From Prosapia bicincta (Eukaryota; Arthropoda; Insecta; Hemiptera; Cercopidae): a stretch of DNA of 64,000 bases. Under the pieces are notes generated by a model that worked only from the letters and a program-made list of their open reading frames with translations, did no database searches and had not been told where the DNA came from. The translations under genes were made by a program, and so were the position numbers. Every line of letters starts with the position of its first letter. Position 1 is the stretch's first letter. Shown in pieces: positions 14,001 through 29,000 of the stretch. Where the stretch lies: assembly GCA_036971475.1 (NCBI GenBank), contig JBAIZL010000001.1:75635771-75699770 (forward strand), read 5' to 3'.

Positions 14001-17000
14001 AGTGAGAGATATGTATTTGTTGTTTTTTGTGTGATTTGTCTCCGTGGCCCTTTGATGATGTTTATGTTTAATTTTCCTGAGTATGTTATCTATGAGTGTA
14101 TGTTGGTGGCCGTTTTGTTGAGCAATGTATTTTATTGTATTAAGTTCTTTGTCGTAGTCTTTCTATAGCATAGTTATATTGATTAGGCGGTGTAACATAT
14201 GATTAAATGCAGCGTGTTTGTGTTGCGTGGGATGATTAGATGTATTATGTATGACATATCGGTAGTTGTTGGTTTTCTGTTTATTTTGAAATTGTGTTTG
14301 GTGTTGTGTTTGGTGGTGGTAAGGTCTAGAAATTTTATTTGATATGATTACAATCTTATCTTGATATAAGATTACATCAAGCAACTTTAGTATTATATCT
14401 TCAGTAGATAGTGAATATAAATTATTTTTCAAGTCACTAAGTTTTATACAGAGCACAGTAGCATAATGATAAATAAATAACAATAACCCTTGCTACAAAT
14501 ATTTAAACACCCTTGATGTACATTTCGCCAACACAGTACTGAGTATGTTTGTAACCTTCTGATGATGCTAACTGTGTTGGCAAAATGTACATCAAGGGTG
14601 TTTAAATATTTGTAGCAAGGGTTATTGTTATTTCTTTTTCAAGTCACTAGTCGTTGAAATGAATAGCAGGGATTTGAAGGTAGTATACAATTCTTCTGAA
14701 TTCAGAAGTAAGGTGGTATTGATAGCCTAGTTGTTCAACTAAAAATGAGTTCAAACATATATCTATTTTATTGAAGTTGCTTGATGTAATCATCTTGAAT
14801 TCACTGATTAATCTAAATTTAAAAAAATACTTAACTAAGTGAATACGAAATTGCTTACTTGCTGATGTGTTTCAAAACATTTATATTTGCCGCCAGTAGA
14901 GGGTTAGCTTCATAAAAGGAACGAATGTCTTGAAATGCGTCAGCATTAAGCAATTAATTACGTATTCACTTAGTTGAGTATTTTTAAAATCTATTTTTAT
15001 TGTTTATTAAAATGAAAAATGCTAATTTATCATACAATTAATTGAAAAATTATGTTATTTGTACAAAAAAAGTGTCATCACAGTTAATTTTCATGCAACT
15101 AGAGAAAATGGTCTCGGAATTCATAAAAAAAATGGAACAAAGTAGATCTATTAAAAAATGGGATGTATTGAGCTGCAAAAATACAGTCTTTATACTTTGG
15201 CATTCTTAAATTTAGTAGCACTTTGGTAATATGAATGTGTTATTAGTACACGTTACATGTTAGTAAATGTTCTTAGCTATCAATACTACATTGTAAGTGG
15301 AAGGATTCTACTATGAACATGCATCATGCATAATCCATGAAATCAGAAAAATATCAGCAGTCTATACAATTGCATGGTTAGGAAAGTGTAATCATCTTGA
15401 ATGTACTAATTACTTGTAAATTATTAGTAATTATTGTGTAACTGAGTGAATACCCTTAAACTTACTTGCTGACACATTTGTCATTTTCATTGTCATCAGT
15501 ATCTTCTTCATCAGTAAGCAACTGCCTTACAAATATCGTCTTCAGTCTTTTCCGCTGATGTTTAAATGCTATTCTCAACTTCCCTCCACTCAGTGTATTC
15601 TTTTAAAGACAAATCAAAATGCTTGAAGTTCTCTTCTGACTCTTTCTCATGATTTTATTTAATAAAAAACTCATCTTTTTTAAGGCAATTTTTCACATTT
15701 TTTTCAAAAACATAATTCCAAGATCAACAACATTGAGTAAAAATTTTAGTGAAAGATATACCTATGAAAGATAGCCAATTCATTTAAAGTAAGGGTTTGA
15801 AATTCATTCATATTTTCTATTATTCCAGCATCTCTTGTCACTAAAAAGCTTCCAGATTTTTAATTATGCCTTGATCACACGGGCGGAAGGTAAATCACTT
15901 TAATATGTTTCAGAGTAGTGCTTACGCCGTTATGTAGAATGCAGTTGTGTATTAGAAGGGCTTCCAAGGTCTATTGGGGAAGGGTGATGCCCCCCTAGGA
16001 CCAAGTCCCCAGTCTGGGGGTCCGGCCCTTAGGTAACGCCACCCAGTAGTGGATATAGGTCCAGTTGCACTATCTGGACCGAAATAATCAGACAGGTTAC
16101 ATTGGGGTACAGAGACTTAGCCGTTTAGAAAGTTCTATTCATGTGAGTTCTGGAAAAGCGGGCAAACCACTGTTACTGGTTGAAGTTCTTCTCGTCCCAG
16201 TGGTGGGCCGGTGACCAGTCTAGGCCTTAAACCAGGGTCGAAGGACTCTTACATACTGGTATCACAGTCGTGACACCAAATCCCCCTCTTGGGTGACATC
16301 AGTCACACAGACGGCTGTCACAAAGTTGAGGTTGGATTCGTGGGGGCAGAGGTACTAGGTAGTAAAAAAGGTCGCCTCCCATTATTCTGTGTTGTGAAGC
16401 CAGATGAGAGTCGCAACGCACCAGAACAACCGGTTTCTTTTAGTCCAATAGACACAAAAAATATCATGCTGTGTATTAGAAGGACAATGTTGTGTTTCAG
16501 CCCGGTATCCCAGTTAGTCAGCCACTCATTAAAAATGTTTGATGTTGTCCAAACATTGGAGTTTGAATGATATTCAACTAGTAGCTTTTTGATACTTTGA
16601 AAACAGTGTGGATTTTTAAATTTTTCGATGATTATAAGTTTTTTTTGTCCAAACATGTTAACACAACACATAACAGTTATACGTTATTGACATATTTTAC
16701 AGCCACTAGTATTTTCCTTTTTCAATGCATAAGTATTTTCAGGTAAAACTCAATAATAAAGCCTGTTTCATCTACATTGTATACAAACCTAGGAGAATAC
16801 TCAGTCCTCAGCTTCAACATAATCAGCATCTTTCCAATTTTGTATTGAACCCCTTCAGATTCCCATGTGACCAGCTCTACAGTAAGTCTGAGTTGAGGTC
16901 TACTTAAGGAGAATAGTTCTTTGCCCCACAAGTTGCCTGATTAACCCCACAGTACCTGGATTTGATACACCCCAAAGTTGCATACCATTCTTCCATGCAC

Positions 17001-20000
17001 AACTGGTCTATATGTGCCGTGATCCTCTCGCGATAAGTTCTGAACCTCTTGAGGTGGCATGCCCACTGCACTCAGCAACGGTCCTTGAGTTATACACCCT
17101 TGTTTTACTAAGGCGTCAGCTCTCTCATTCCCTTTCCAGCCAGAATGTCCTGGAGTCCAGGTTAGGTTGAGCGAATTATACTTACTCAGCTCTGCTAGAG
17201 AAGCTATAGTCTCAGCCACTCGCCTAAAGCTGGTACTGCCTTACCTAAAGCCTTCAGAGCTGCCTGTCTGTCCGAGCAAATCCAAATGGTCTTGCCCCTC
17301 TTGCCAGACCCTATTATTTCCTCAGCACATAGTTTGATCGCGAGCACCTCCCCCTGGAAAACAGAGTTGTAGTCTTCCAGGCGATGACAAAATCTGTCTT
17401 GGTGTCTCGGTCCACTAAATCCTGCTCCCACTCCTTCCTTCATCTTGGACCCATCCGTGAACCAGATTTCACCATGTTTGGGTCTACACTCTGCCCATGC
17501 CTCTCTTGCAGGAATATGGATTTTGTAATTTCATTTTTCCCTTTTAAGAGACAGTATCTTATCCTGAGGTTCTATCCAGAACTCCTTCAGTGAATCCCCA
17601 AATAGCTGTCCCACCAGACGATTGAAGGAAAGACCAACCTCAGCACCACAATGACAGAATAAATCCAGTTCATCTGGACTTGGACCCAAACCCCATCTCA
17701 TGCCTATCGCTACTCTGCATTGCCAGAACGTAGCTATAGCTTTTTTGCATTTATCCTCCAAGTGCTTACACCAGAGTAGCTTCCTATCCAGAATAACTCC
17801 CAGATATTTAGCGCTCTCAACATAGCTCATTTTTGGTATTAACAATTTCCATCATCTGCAGTGATTTAGTTTTATATCGCCTATTGAAGATGAGTGCCAC
17901 AGATTTCTCTCCTTGAATGCATAGTGCTTTTTCCCTGCACCATGCTTCTGTTACCTTGAGTGCCTCTTGAAGGAGGTCTTTGAGAACCTCTTCAAATAGC
18001 CCCCTAACAAGGATAGCTATGTCGTCTGCATATTCTACCACCTTGATTGAATGTCTTTAGTAGACCGTCCACAACAAGGTTCCACAGCAGCGGGGATAAC
18101 ACTCCACCCTGGGGGCAGCCCTCCGAGACCATCCCATTTATTGTACACCCCATGCAGGATGCAGTACTTATACGGTTTTCCAAGGAACTCATAATCCAAT
18201 TTATCATTCCATCAGAAATCCCATGATCCATAGCTGCTCTCTTGATGGCCAGTCTAGAGGTACTATTAAAAGCCCCTTCTACATCAAGAAAAGCCCCAAT
18301 ACATATCCCCTTGATGTTGATCTGACCCTCAATAAAGTCCACAACCGACAACAGCGCAGTCTCCACTGAGGGTAGGTATTTAGGCATGTTGGTCTTGATG
18401 AAGCGGATACTGCTTCAGAGGTCCCTCCTTCAAATAGTGGTCCACCAGCCTTTCCAGTGTCTTTAACAAGAAATATATAAGGCTGATAGGTCTGAAGTCC
18501 TTTACTTCTGTGTAACCTTTCCTCCCCGGTTTGGAGATAAAAAAAACTTTCGTTTTGAGCCACTTCCCGGGCTTGTAACCTAGGGCAACACAGCCCCTGA
18601 GTAATCATGTCAATGGCCCTATAATTTCCTCCAAGCAATTTTGTAGTAATGCTGGAGTAATATTATCTAATTCAGGCGCTTTAAAAAACTCAAAAGACAG
18701 AATCGCCTCTCACCTTTTGCTCTGAGATCGCCTGCCCAGCAATATTCCAGTAGGCGGGAATAGCACAGTATGGCGGAGGTTTTGAGTACCGTACCCTACC
18801 AGTCTAATATCGGAGAAACTGTTTCTAATAAGCAGACACAGAGTTTCCTCCGAGGTGTCAGTAAAGCTACCATCAGCCTTCTTGACAAACCTAATCTCTC
18901 CCCTTGGTCCATCTGCTAACACCTTAAACAGTCAAGCAGTGTCACTCAGTGTGCTTGTCTTTGAGCACCACTTTTCCCAAGAAACACGTTTAACCTCTTT
19001 TATAAGATCGATTATATATAAATGACCATATAAATCTGTTTGTTCATGTGGAGAATAGAGGTCTGAGATATACCTTTAAATCTGACCTAGCACCTTAAAA
19101 GTATAAGGAGCATTGCTAGGAATCTCTTTGGTACATACTGAAAATGATGCAAAAAAGCACTGTTATATTTTCTGAAATTGGTAATAATATGTCTACTGTT
19201 AAATATTAAATATTGCAATTCTAGGTTTGTTCTGGGCTGTTGTAAAATACTAGTTCATTGTGCCAACATAAGTTTAAGTGTCCTCTTCCTAACTCACTGG
19301 GAAAATGAAGTGCATTACAATGCTGGCAGGTTGGTCAAGCCTGCTAACGCTATTCTGAATCACATTATTTAGAGGGCCCCTAAAATTGTGAATATGTTCA
19401 TCAGCCCCTCCTTCTGCATTATAAATTGTCCTTGACCTTTTTCTCTGCTGCACACTATTCCTAAAAAGGGCTTCTCATCTACGAACTAGCACTCTTCCTC
19501 CATTATGATTCATTTCAACATTTTCACTTCAACAGAACACTAAAATCAACAAACGTAAACAATAAATTACACAATGGTCTTGCAAATTATCTTTAACCAT
19601 TATTTCTACCCCATACCATTCCCAAATAATTATTTACAAACTCACAACCTTTTCATATTAGATACATTTCAACACGTTAATTACTCAGACAAATTAAAAT
19701 AAAATAAATAAACAATCAAATTCACATGTTATATCACCATGTGGTATATTCATTATTCACTATATAGCATATAGGGCTTACTTATTTAATAAGCTCAGTT
19801 AAACTAACGTAGCGATATTTTCATTAGAAAACCACTGGATTCATCAAGACCAGTGGGGCAAAGTCCAGGTAATTTTTAACATGTCTCATAGTTTTCCCAC
19901 CGTCTTTAACCCTCAAGCTTAAAATGAATCTAATTAAGCTATCTTATCTTGTTCCTTGCTTGAGAAGTTTCATGGGAATCGATTCACTTCCCAAAAATTA

Positions 20001-23000
20001 TTTTTAAAAAAATCACTAAATTTTCAGCTAATGTGTTTCCACTAAAACACTTGTAAATATTTACAACTTGCCTTTAGTAGCACTTACTTATATTTGTTGA
20101 GGACGGCCGTTTTGGGAGATATGTCCCATTGTCAACTCTGACAGTAACTGATCTCAAGGTTTTTCTAGGTTAGGATATTAGGGTGGGGGTGGAATATTAT
20201 GGTGGTGTGGGGTACTTTGTGAGTATTAGGAGTTATGATGTCAAAAAGTGTGTGCGAGTTATAATGTAATTCTGTATTGAGTATGTGTCCTGGGTGTAGT
20301 TTGAAGTGTCTGTATATTTTGTATCATTTGGTTGTGGAACATTGGTTATTATTGTGTTGTTTATGAAGAATTTGTAGGTTGGATGTTATGTCTGTGTACT
20401 CATGTTTTGTAGAGTTGAGATGACCGGCAAAGTTTTATTGTGTGTTAGTGCTTTTATATGTTCTTGGTAGCGTGTGTAGAAAGACCTCCCTGTCTGGCCT
20501 ATGTGAAAACTGGGTCACGAACTGCAAATTAGAGTGTAAACTCCAGCGGCGTTGTAAATGTCATTGATTTTGTTGTTGGGTTTAAATTGCTTATTGAGAG
20601 TGTTGTGTGTGAAGTAGGCTATTTTTTAGTTGGTTTTAGTGAAAACTAGTAGCTCATGTGAAGATGGAATCAAAAAATATGTGTTGCTTTTATGTGTTCT
20701 AGATACATGCCTGTACTCATGGCTCAAGCCAAGATCTATTGGGATTTGGAGCAGTATAACCAAGTAGAAAATATTTTTCATAAGTCAGTTGAATTTTGCA
20801 ATGAAAATGATGTTTGGAGACTTCATGTGGCTCATGTCTTATTTATGCAAGACAATAAGTTTAAAGAGGCAACCGGATTCTATGAACCAATTGTCAAGAA
20901 ATATTATAATAATGTAAGGTAACAAACTTGAATATTCTCTTTCTCAGAAACAAAATTTAAAAGCAAATTTATATCGAATAGTGGTTTTGGTAATAGTTCA
21001 CCGTTACTGTACCACCTTTTATTTTTTGGTATTCACATGTTACATAAAACTACATTAAAACCATACGGAAAAGTGTGGTCTGTGGCATGACAAATCACTA
21101 TCAATTCACCTATCATGCAGTTGAATGGCAGCATGACAAGTGTGTCCCAGACTTTAGAGTTATTTACCTCATTACATGATCTGATGTTTGTCATCTGCCC
21201 TGGCAAGCTGACTCTTGACAATGCTTGTCCCCACACTGATTATGTAACTTTGAGTTCCTCGTGTAACTTCAATCGGACACTTTGAAACACCTGCCATTAA
21301 GCCCAATCCTAGTGTTTAATGATTTCTATCTTTTTCTTAAAGCGAACAATTTTCTAATAAATCACTAAAAATAACTTTCTCCCTTACTAATGAGAAACTT
21401 CAAGTAAATGCCAATTCATTTAAATTCATTGCAGCAAGATTTTATTAATAAATTATTGTTAGGTTTGTCCACAAGGTATTAGAAAAATACCTCCATCAAG
21501 ATAGTTTGTCAACAAATAACAATAAGCACATATAACTTTCAATAAAATGCACTTGTTTTTTATGAAATTCCTTCTATTAGCTCACACTCTCCTGATATAT
21601 ATCTCGTACAAATTTTCAATCATTAATAAAATACGTTTTTATTCATTCATTTAAGTTCAAATACATTTTTTTTAAACTATAGTGGATGACAATTGATGTT
21701 AATAAAGTTTTTTCAAATATATATTCAATAATTAAATTATAAAAATTTCGGGGTCTATCCAGAAACGAATTGTGAATCTTTATGTTCAAAGTCTAGCGAA
21801 CTTTGGCACTGCGCCAACTTTTCAATATCAATAAATGAATTTTTCAAACATGTATATGAATTTTTTCCCTCATCTGGTTGTTGTCAATCACTGTACAACC
21901 TTGTACAGTTGCCATGGTTACCACAAAATATCATAAATAGTGCTGTAGGGTTAAAAATAAATGAAACTAATAAAATAAACTGGAAATAAGCAAACAATGT
22001 TATTTCTTGATCTCAGTAGGAATTTACTTTAAAATTTTTTTAATATTACTTGTTTATACTCTGTAGATGATTGAATAGAACTACCCTTATAATTAACTCA
22101 TCAGTAAATTATGTTTTTACTTAACACACAATGTGTTAAGGAGTTTAATTTTAAATACGTATATAAAATTAAGTAATCATAATTATCAAGTAATCATGTC
22201 CAGTCCTGAGCAAGTGAGTTTTCACTTTCTCATTTTATAGGTATGTTCACTCCTTAATATTTCGCAGGTTTTTACTTCCATCAAAGACTGCCATTCTAGA
22301 CAACAAACCAAGATAATACCTTAAAGTTTTACACTGAATTGCACAAGATCTTATTACTGTTACTGTTCTATTATTAAGAAAGAGTAGAGGTCAACTCACA
22401 ATCAATAATTTATGCCTGAAACATGTTTGAAAAACAAAATCAACATCACTATCATCGTCATAGCTAATACATCTAAAATACAAATGCAATAGTTATAAAT
22501 GTTAATCTAAATATCACTAATTAGTAGTAATTTTGATGTATTAGCTATATTCACTAATAATGATGACCTTGTAATTGAGCTGTAATAATTTGTTAATTAT
22601 GAGTTTGTATTTGTTACTATTTAACTAAGAATAAATACACAAAAACCTCTTAACCACAAACTTTCTTTATTTTACCCTTATGTACATTTCAGTTACCAAG
22701 TAACCATCCTCAGAGGGACAACATACAAAGACTGCTCTTTGTATGTTATCCCTATGAGGATGGTTACTTGGTAACTGAAATGTAAATAAGGGTAAAATAA
22801 ATAAAGTTTGTAGTTAAGAGGTTTTTGTGTATTTATTATTAAATTCAACCACGGTATATCCCTAATAAATAGTATTTAACTAAGTGATATGACAAACAAA
22901 TAGAGGTAAAAGACCTTGGGAGTGGTGTCATTAACATTAGGGGTACAGTGCAGTATAATCTAGAGGTGAATTTCGAGAGGTAGTATAATGTTCTAACAAC

Positions 23001-26000
23001 ATATTTAGTGTGCTTCAGTATTACAGCATTGATTTAAAGACATTCCATAGCCTTAATATTCAGAGTTAAGCAGTGGCCATTCAAGAAAAAAAAACAGCAA
23101 CATTCTTAGCAATTACTACTTGGAGACAGGGGAACTCTATTGGTATTTTACAGACAAAATTGAAATATTTGTACAGGTTTAATAGTTTGAATAACTCATT
23201 TTAAAAGAGTATATCAAAAACAATGACAAAAATAATGGAATTTAACAAACAGAAATTTAAGTATTTAAAAAATAATTGTTTTTAATTGTTTATAAATTTC
23301 AATTTTTCTTCTTGTCACAACCTACATGAAGCACTACTATTCAATGATGTGCAGTTTAAAACTATAACTGTTAATATAATTCTTTGAAGTTATAAAATAT
23401 TTCTCGAAAGTAGCATAAGATTGAATAGCATAAATAATATATCAGAGTCAATTATATTTAATTTTAAAACTATTTTCAACAAATATTTAGATAGAAGTTT
23501 TTTAAAACAATGATTAAACAGATTCAATGGCGTGATCACACATTGAGAATGGACGCTACTGAGGTAATTGATGAACTAATTTCATAGAGATATTAAAGAA
23601 GTCATGGAAATAGCAAAACTTACATGAAGGAAAAAAGAGGGAGTAGAGACTTTTCCCCACTCCCTGAGATTGAAAATGTCTAGCTATAGGCAAATGTATC
23701 TATTTGTATTTTACATAATATTTTATTATGTATTTATTGTCATTGACCTTCAACTTTGTATTAAAATTATTCAAAAGACAGTAATAAATAGGCCTACCGA
23801 TCAACTCTCTCTAAAAAACACACTTAACATCTTTTAAACAAATGGTGTATCATGTATAAACACATTTTTAAATACTGAAATAACACATATTTATAATAAC
23901 AACTACCTAAAATACATGTTTTTCTCCATCATACATGAATATAAAATTAATAAAATAAATTGTTATAACAGATTCTGGGTGTTAGTGCAATTGTTCTGGC
24001 AAATCTTTGTGTTTCATACATCATGACAGCTCAGAATGACGAGGCCGAAGAATTAATGAGAAAAATAGAAAAAGAAGAAGAAAGACTTGCTTATGAAGAT
24101 CCGGACAAGAAAGTGTTTCACTTGTGTATTGTTAACTTGGTCATAGGGTGAGTAGCCAGATTTCTCTGATAAAGGACCAAATGGTAACAAGTAGTTATGT
24201 TAGACTTTCCCTTTCTCAACTGCTTCAACTAAACACTCGAGAAACCATAGTTTCACTGGAACAGAATGCAATGATAAAATATGATGACTTATTAAGGAAA
24301 CATGAAATATATTGGCTCCCATATTATTTTTATTGACAGCTATTTTTTATTAATTATGTTTCTGCAGTAGCCTATATTTTATGATGTCATAAAAAAATAA
24401 TTATTCAGAATACAGGTTGTAATGAGATGTATGGATGCTAACCAATAAACCATTTACAGGTCCATAAATTAAAATTTTGTGAAACCTCATGTTCTTAGAA
24501 CCTATAAATAAATGTATTGTGACAGAGAGTTGTTTATGCAACTGACCTTTGCTATATACGAGTACTTTTTATTTGATCTCAAAATCTATTTGTAGGAAAT
24601 GAATAATCTTCTCCTGTATTTGGACAGACAATATAAATTATCCTGTATTGGGTAGTATTTATTTTACCAGACACCAGCAAAAAATGTGTGTTGACTAATA
24701 TGTAGAATTTGCATTAATGGACATAAGGAAATTTGGCCCTTTCATTTGGTAACTGTATAAAATTTTAAAATGAGTACTTTATAGATAAGTTAAACATAAA
24801 TATAAATCGTAAACAGATTTAGTTTAAATGTGAGTGTAATCAAATTATATATTTGGATAAACAAAACCTACTTCAGTATGACTACTAGTTTGGAAGCAAA
24901 ATTCTTAACCTAAGTTGATACTTTATTTCAATTTATGCATTTATAGAAATAATAAAACTGCTTGTCATTTCAATAAGTTACAAACAAAAGCCATTATACT
25001 TTTATTATTCTCCTAAAAATATTACATTTTATGTTTACTATTAATAAGATTATGACTTTCCAAACTTATAGTTCAAGTAAATTTATAAACAAACTTAAAG
25101 TAGTTTTTATATTTTCTTTAATTTTAAAATCAGCAAATTTTCAACTGTTTTAAAATAAACATTTTGTAGATAACAAGACCGTTTGTTTTTATCCAATTGT
25201 TTCGACCATTTAATAAGCAAACCATTTTCTGTTTGCTAAACTGTATTTGTACATGGGCAATTTAGAAAGTGTATGTGAACAATCAAATTATATTACACAG
25301 ATCTTAAAGGTCCTCAAGTTATTATCCAACATAGTTGCACTTTCTACCACCTGTTTATACTTCCATGAAGTTTAGTGTCAGTATCAAAGTATTGCTTAGC
25401 AAAACATGTCTTCATTGCTGATTAAGGGTAGTTAGTAGTTGGTCGACATACAATCCAGACTGAGATCCCATACAAGAGGTCTTGGATAAGTCAGGCTATA
25501 TGTGGATATGCTGCCGTGAAAAAAACAATAGCTTTGCACAAGTTTTCTTCGACACTTGCTTAGTAAACCCTGCCTCAACTTTCTCAATACCTGTCTGAGA
25601 ATTCTTGTCCCACTTACAAAAATATCAATGAGAATCATTCCCTCAAAGTTTCAAAAAAAAGTAGCTATACTCGTTCTTGCAGATAATATATCTAAACACT
25701 TTCATGGTTTCTTTGAAGAATTTGTTTTTTCAACTGTCACTTTATTTCATAATTGATGTCCTTCACCCCAGTTATAATACAATTATTAGATAAACAATGT
25801 TGACATTTTTGTCATGATCTTGGAGTAAGTTACCCCTTCAGTATCTGTTTACAGTACCCAACTCCAGAAAATTTGGGGTAAATAAATTTTTCCAACAAAA
25901 TCTCTTGTACCAAACTATTAAATTTTAGGAAATAATTTGAAAGTTCATTACGTTCTGTGAATCTTAATTAATCACTTAAACTATTTTTATAATGTTTGTC

Positions 26001-29000
26001 ATTGATTTTAATCACCAGTTTATTAGCCGTTTCAATACACTACACATCGCACGAACTAGGAGACCAATTTCAATTAGTTTGTTTCTTATCAATAAAAACT
26101 TACTACCTTACAAGTGGCGCACACACAAACCATTCTATTTTAGCAAGTCATACACAGAAATGTGAAGAAAAAGTATATAAAATGGAAACACTGCTCAATG
26201 TGTAAGAACATTACAGCAACAAAATCAAGGCTGTATCACTGGCACACTATTAGTTCTGCTCTGGCTCGGCCACTACTACCCAATCCCCATACTACGACTC
26301 TTGCCCTCTTCAGACCTTACACCCAATGTTAGCACAACATGTACAGCTGTATGTTTTGAAATTCAGCTTCATTAGGTTATCAAAATCGTCTAATGCTGTC
26401 ACTGATTTTGCTTTTACATGCGTTTTATCTAGAATTGTAAAAACTTGCATATACAACTTTGCATTCCCCTCTTTTTGACAGTGTCTAATGACATTCCTGT
26501 CACCCGACTTCACCACTTCAGACATTTTTACTGGAATCAAGACAACTTCATCACTAAACATTCGAGCTTCTTCGCAAAACTCTAATACACAAAAAACTAT
26601 CTCATGGGCCTGACTATGAAGTTTTTTATGTTTTATTTTACTCACTACAGGAGGCATGACAATCCCAGATGACAGTAACAACAGTTACACTTAAATACAT
26701 ATATAGGGCCTACTTAACCACAGTAGCTACACAATGAGCTTGATAATTGGCAGACAGAGACTGACTAGAATAGGCTAGCCATAGGACAAATAACATTAGA
26801 AAAGGCTAGAATTACAAGAAAACCAATGTTTGTAAGAAGGCTTTGGATTCTTCCCCTCCTCACCCCTGCGCGCCTCCACTTACCCCCCAAAGGTGAGAGT
26901 GGAACTTATAGTGCGCTAGTTATACTTCTACCTGCCATAGAAATAGACCAAAATGTTTATCACTTCTAATTAGCCCTTGGAACATTAATTACATTTTAAT
27001 GCTTCCATGCCCATTGAGCTAGATTCTATGAATGCAATAACATGACTTTTAATGAACCCCAGAAGTCATTGAGCTCTTTGATTATTTGTTCATTAAATGG
27101 ATTTGAAAAACAAGTGTCTTTTGTAAATATACATTTACCAAACACTTATGTTGGAAATTTTAATTTTCCTCCTTATATTTCACTTCCATAATATATGCCT
27201 AAAACATACTTTAAAATATTATAGTAATGTCAAAAAAATATTGAAAATTTAATACTCTGAAATAAGTAGCCTAACCTAAAATTAAATATTGTGTTATTTT
27301 GCCTTTAGTATTCCTACCTCTAATTAGAATCACTATTCATTTGCTATCTGAATATTCTCCATAAATGTTTTTCTGGGTATAAGGTTAGAATAGTTTTAGG
27401 AATTTTGGGGACAATTGCACGTTTTTTCTGAAACTTTAATGCAGCGCTTATAAACAATATAATTTTAAGAATAGAAAACTTAAACTTATTTTAGTAATTT
27501 ACTTAATTATAGTATATATTTGGAAAAAAATATTTTTTTTTACTCTTGAGCTAAAAATTATTACTTATAACTTTGCAAACAAGATATTACAATTGTTTGC
27601 ATAGACTTTTTATCTCATTACATTTTGCATTTTTCATCACCACAAGTGTTGATTTTATTACAGTATTTCCACTTATTTACAGAACATTATATTGTGCTAA
27701 GGGAAACTATGAGTTTGGCATATCCCGTTTAATAAAAAGCTTGGAACCCTATAATAAAAAGCTAGGAACTGATACCTGGTGAGTTATAACTAATTTTATA
27801 TTTTATGAATCTTAATATTATAGTATTTAACACTTGAGGATATTTCTCTTAAGGCTTGTAAACATAGATATCAAAGCAAGTAAATTTTTCTTTGTTTACC
27901 TAAGTAGAAATTGACTTTGAAAATTTTTTTTGTTCTAGAATTTTGTAGTCCATTACGTTTGGTGGATCTTAATTAATCACTTAAACAATAGTTTATGACT
28001 ATCCGAACTTTAAATTTTGTAAATTTATTAAAACTTACAGTTACAGAACATTTTCGATCTCTATGTGGTGATCCTCATCAGCGTCTTCTGCTTGGAGATG
28101 TCGGGTCAAGCGGTGACAGTTTTAAAGGCAGGTTTTCGATAGAATCAATGAGTATGTGTGATTTGAATTGTGTTTGTTCGTTTAATATGTTTGTACTTTT
28201 TGTGTCTGTAAATTTCATATTGTTCTAGTGTGTTGAGATGTGGTTGTTTTTTGTTGATGTGTAGGATTTCTAGGTTATGATAATTGTCTGTGTATTTTTG
28301 TCTTGTTTCTTTAATTGTAAAATTTTACAATCACATAAAAGAAACAAGACAAAAATACACAGACATTTACCATAACCTAGAAATCCTACACATCAACAAA
28401 AAAGAACCACATCTCAACACTCTAGAACAATATGAAATTTACAGACACACAAAGTACAAACATATTAAACAAACAAACACAATACAAATCACACATACTC
28501 TTTGATACTATTGAAAACCTGCCTTTAAAGCAATCACCTCTTGACCCGGTATCTCTAAGTAGAAGACACTGATGAAGACGCCACATAGCGATTGAAAACG
28601 TTCTGTCTGTAAGTTTTAACAAATTTAAAGTTCGGATAGTCATAAACTATTGTTTAAGTGATTAATTTTTTTGCATTACTTGTTTTTGTAAGGAAAACAT
28701 GTTTATTGTTTTGTGCCAATTTGTTTGCATAATGTGGTTTATTATAACTTAGCTCAAATTCGAAATTTATTTTTCAATGACAAATTTTGTTTACTTCAAT
28801 ACAGAATTCACCAAAAGTTAACTGTAGTATGTACCATTCACCATTGTATGGTTCAATAATGGACAATCATCCTGGAATTAAAAAATAATCATTACAAGAA
28901 GCTTACTACTTAATAGAAGAGATCAGGTGTAGAAACTTGCTCATCTATCTTTCAACATATTTTTTTTTATGTATTTACATTCTTCAATGTTGTTTTGGAA

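Noticed and set aside
21033..21236. 67-codon minus-strand ORF in a TTC30 intron
   Set aside because: Protein-like composition, but no recognisable family and no splice signals that fit; left as unassigned intron.
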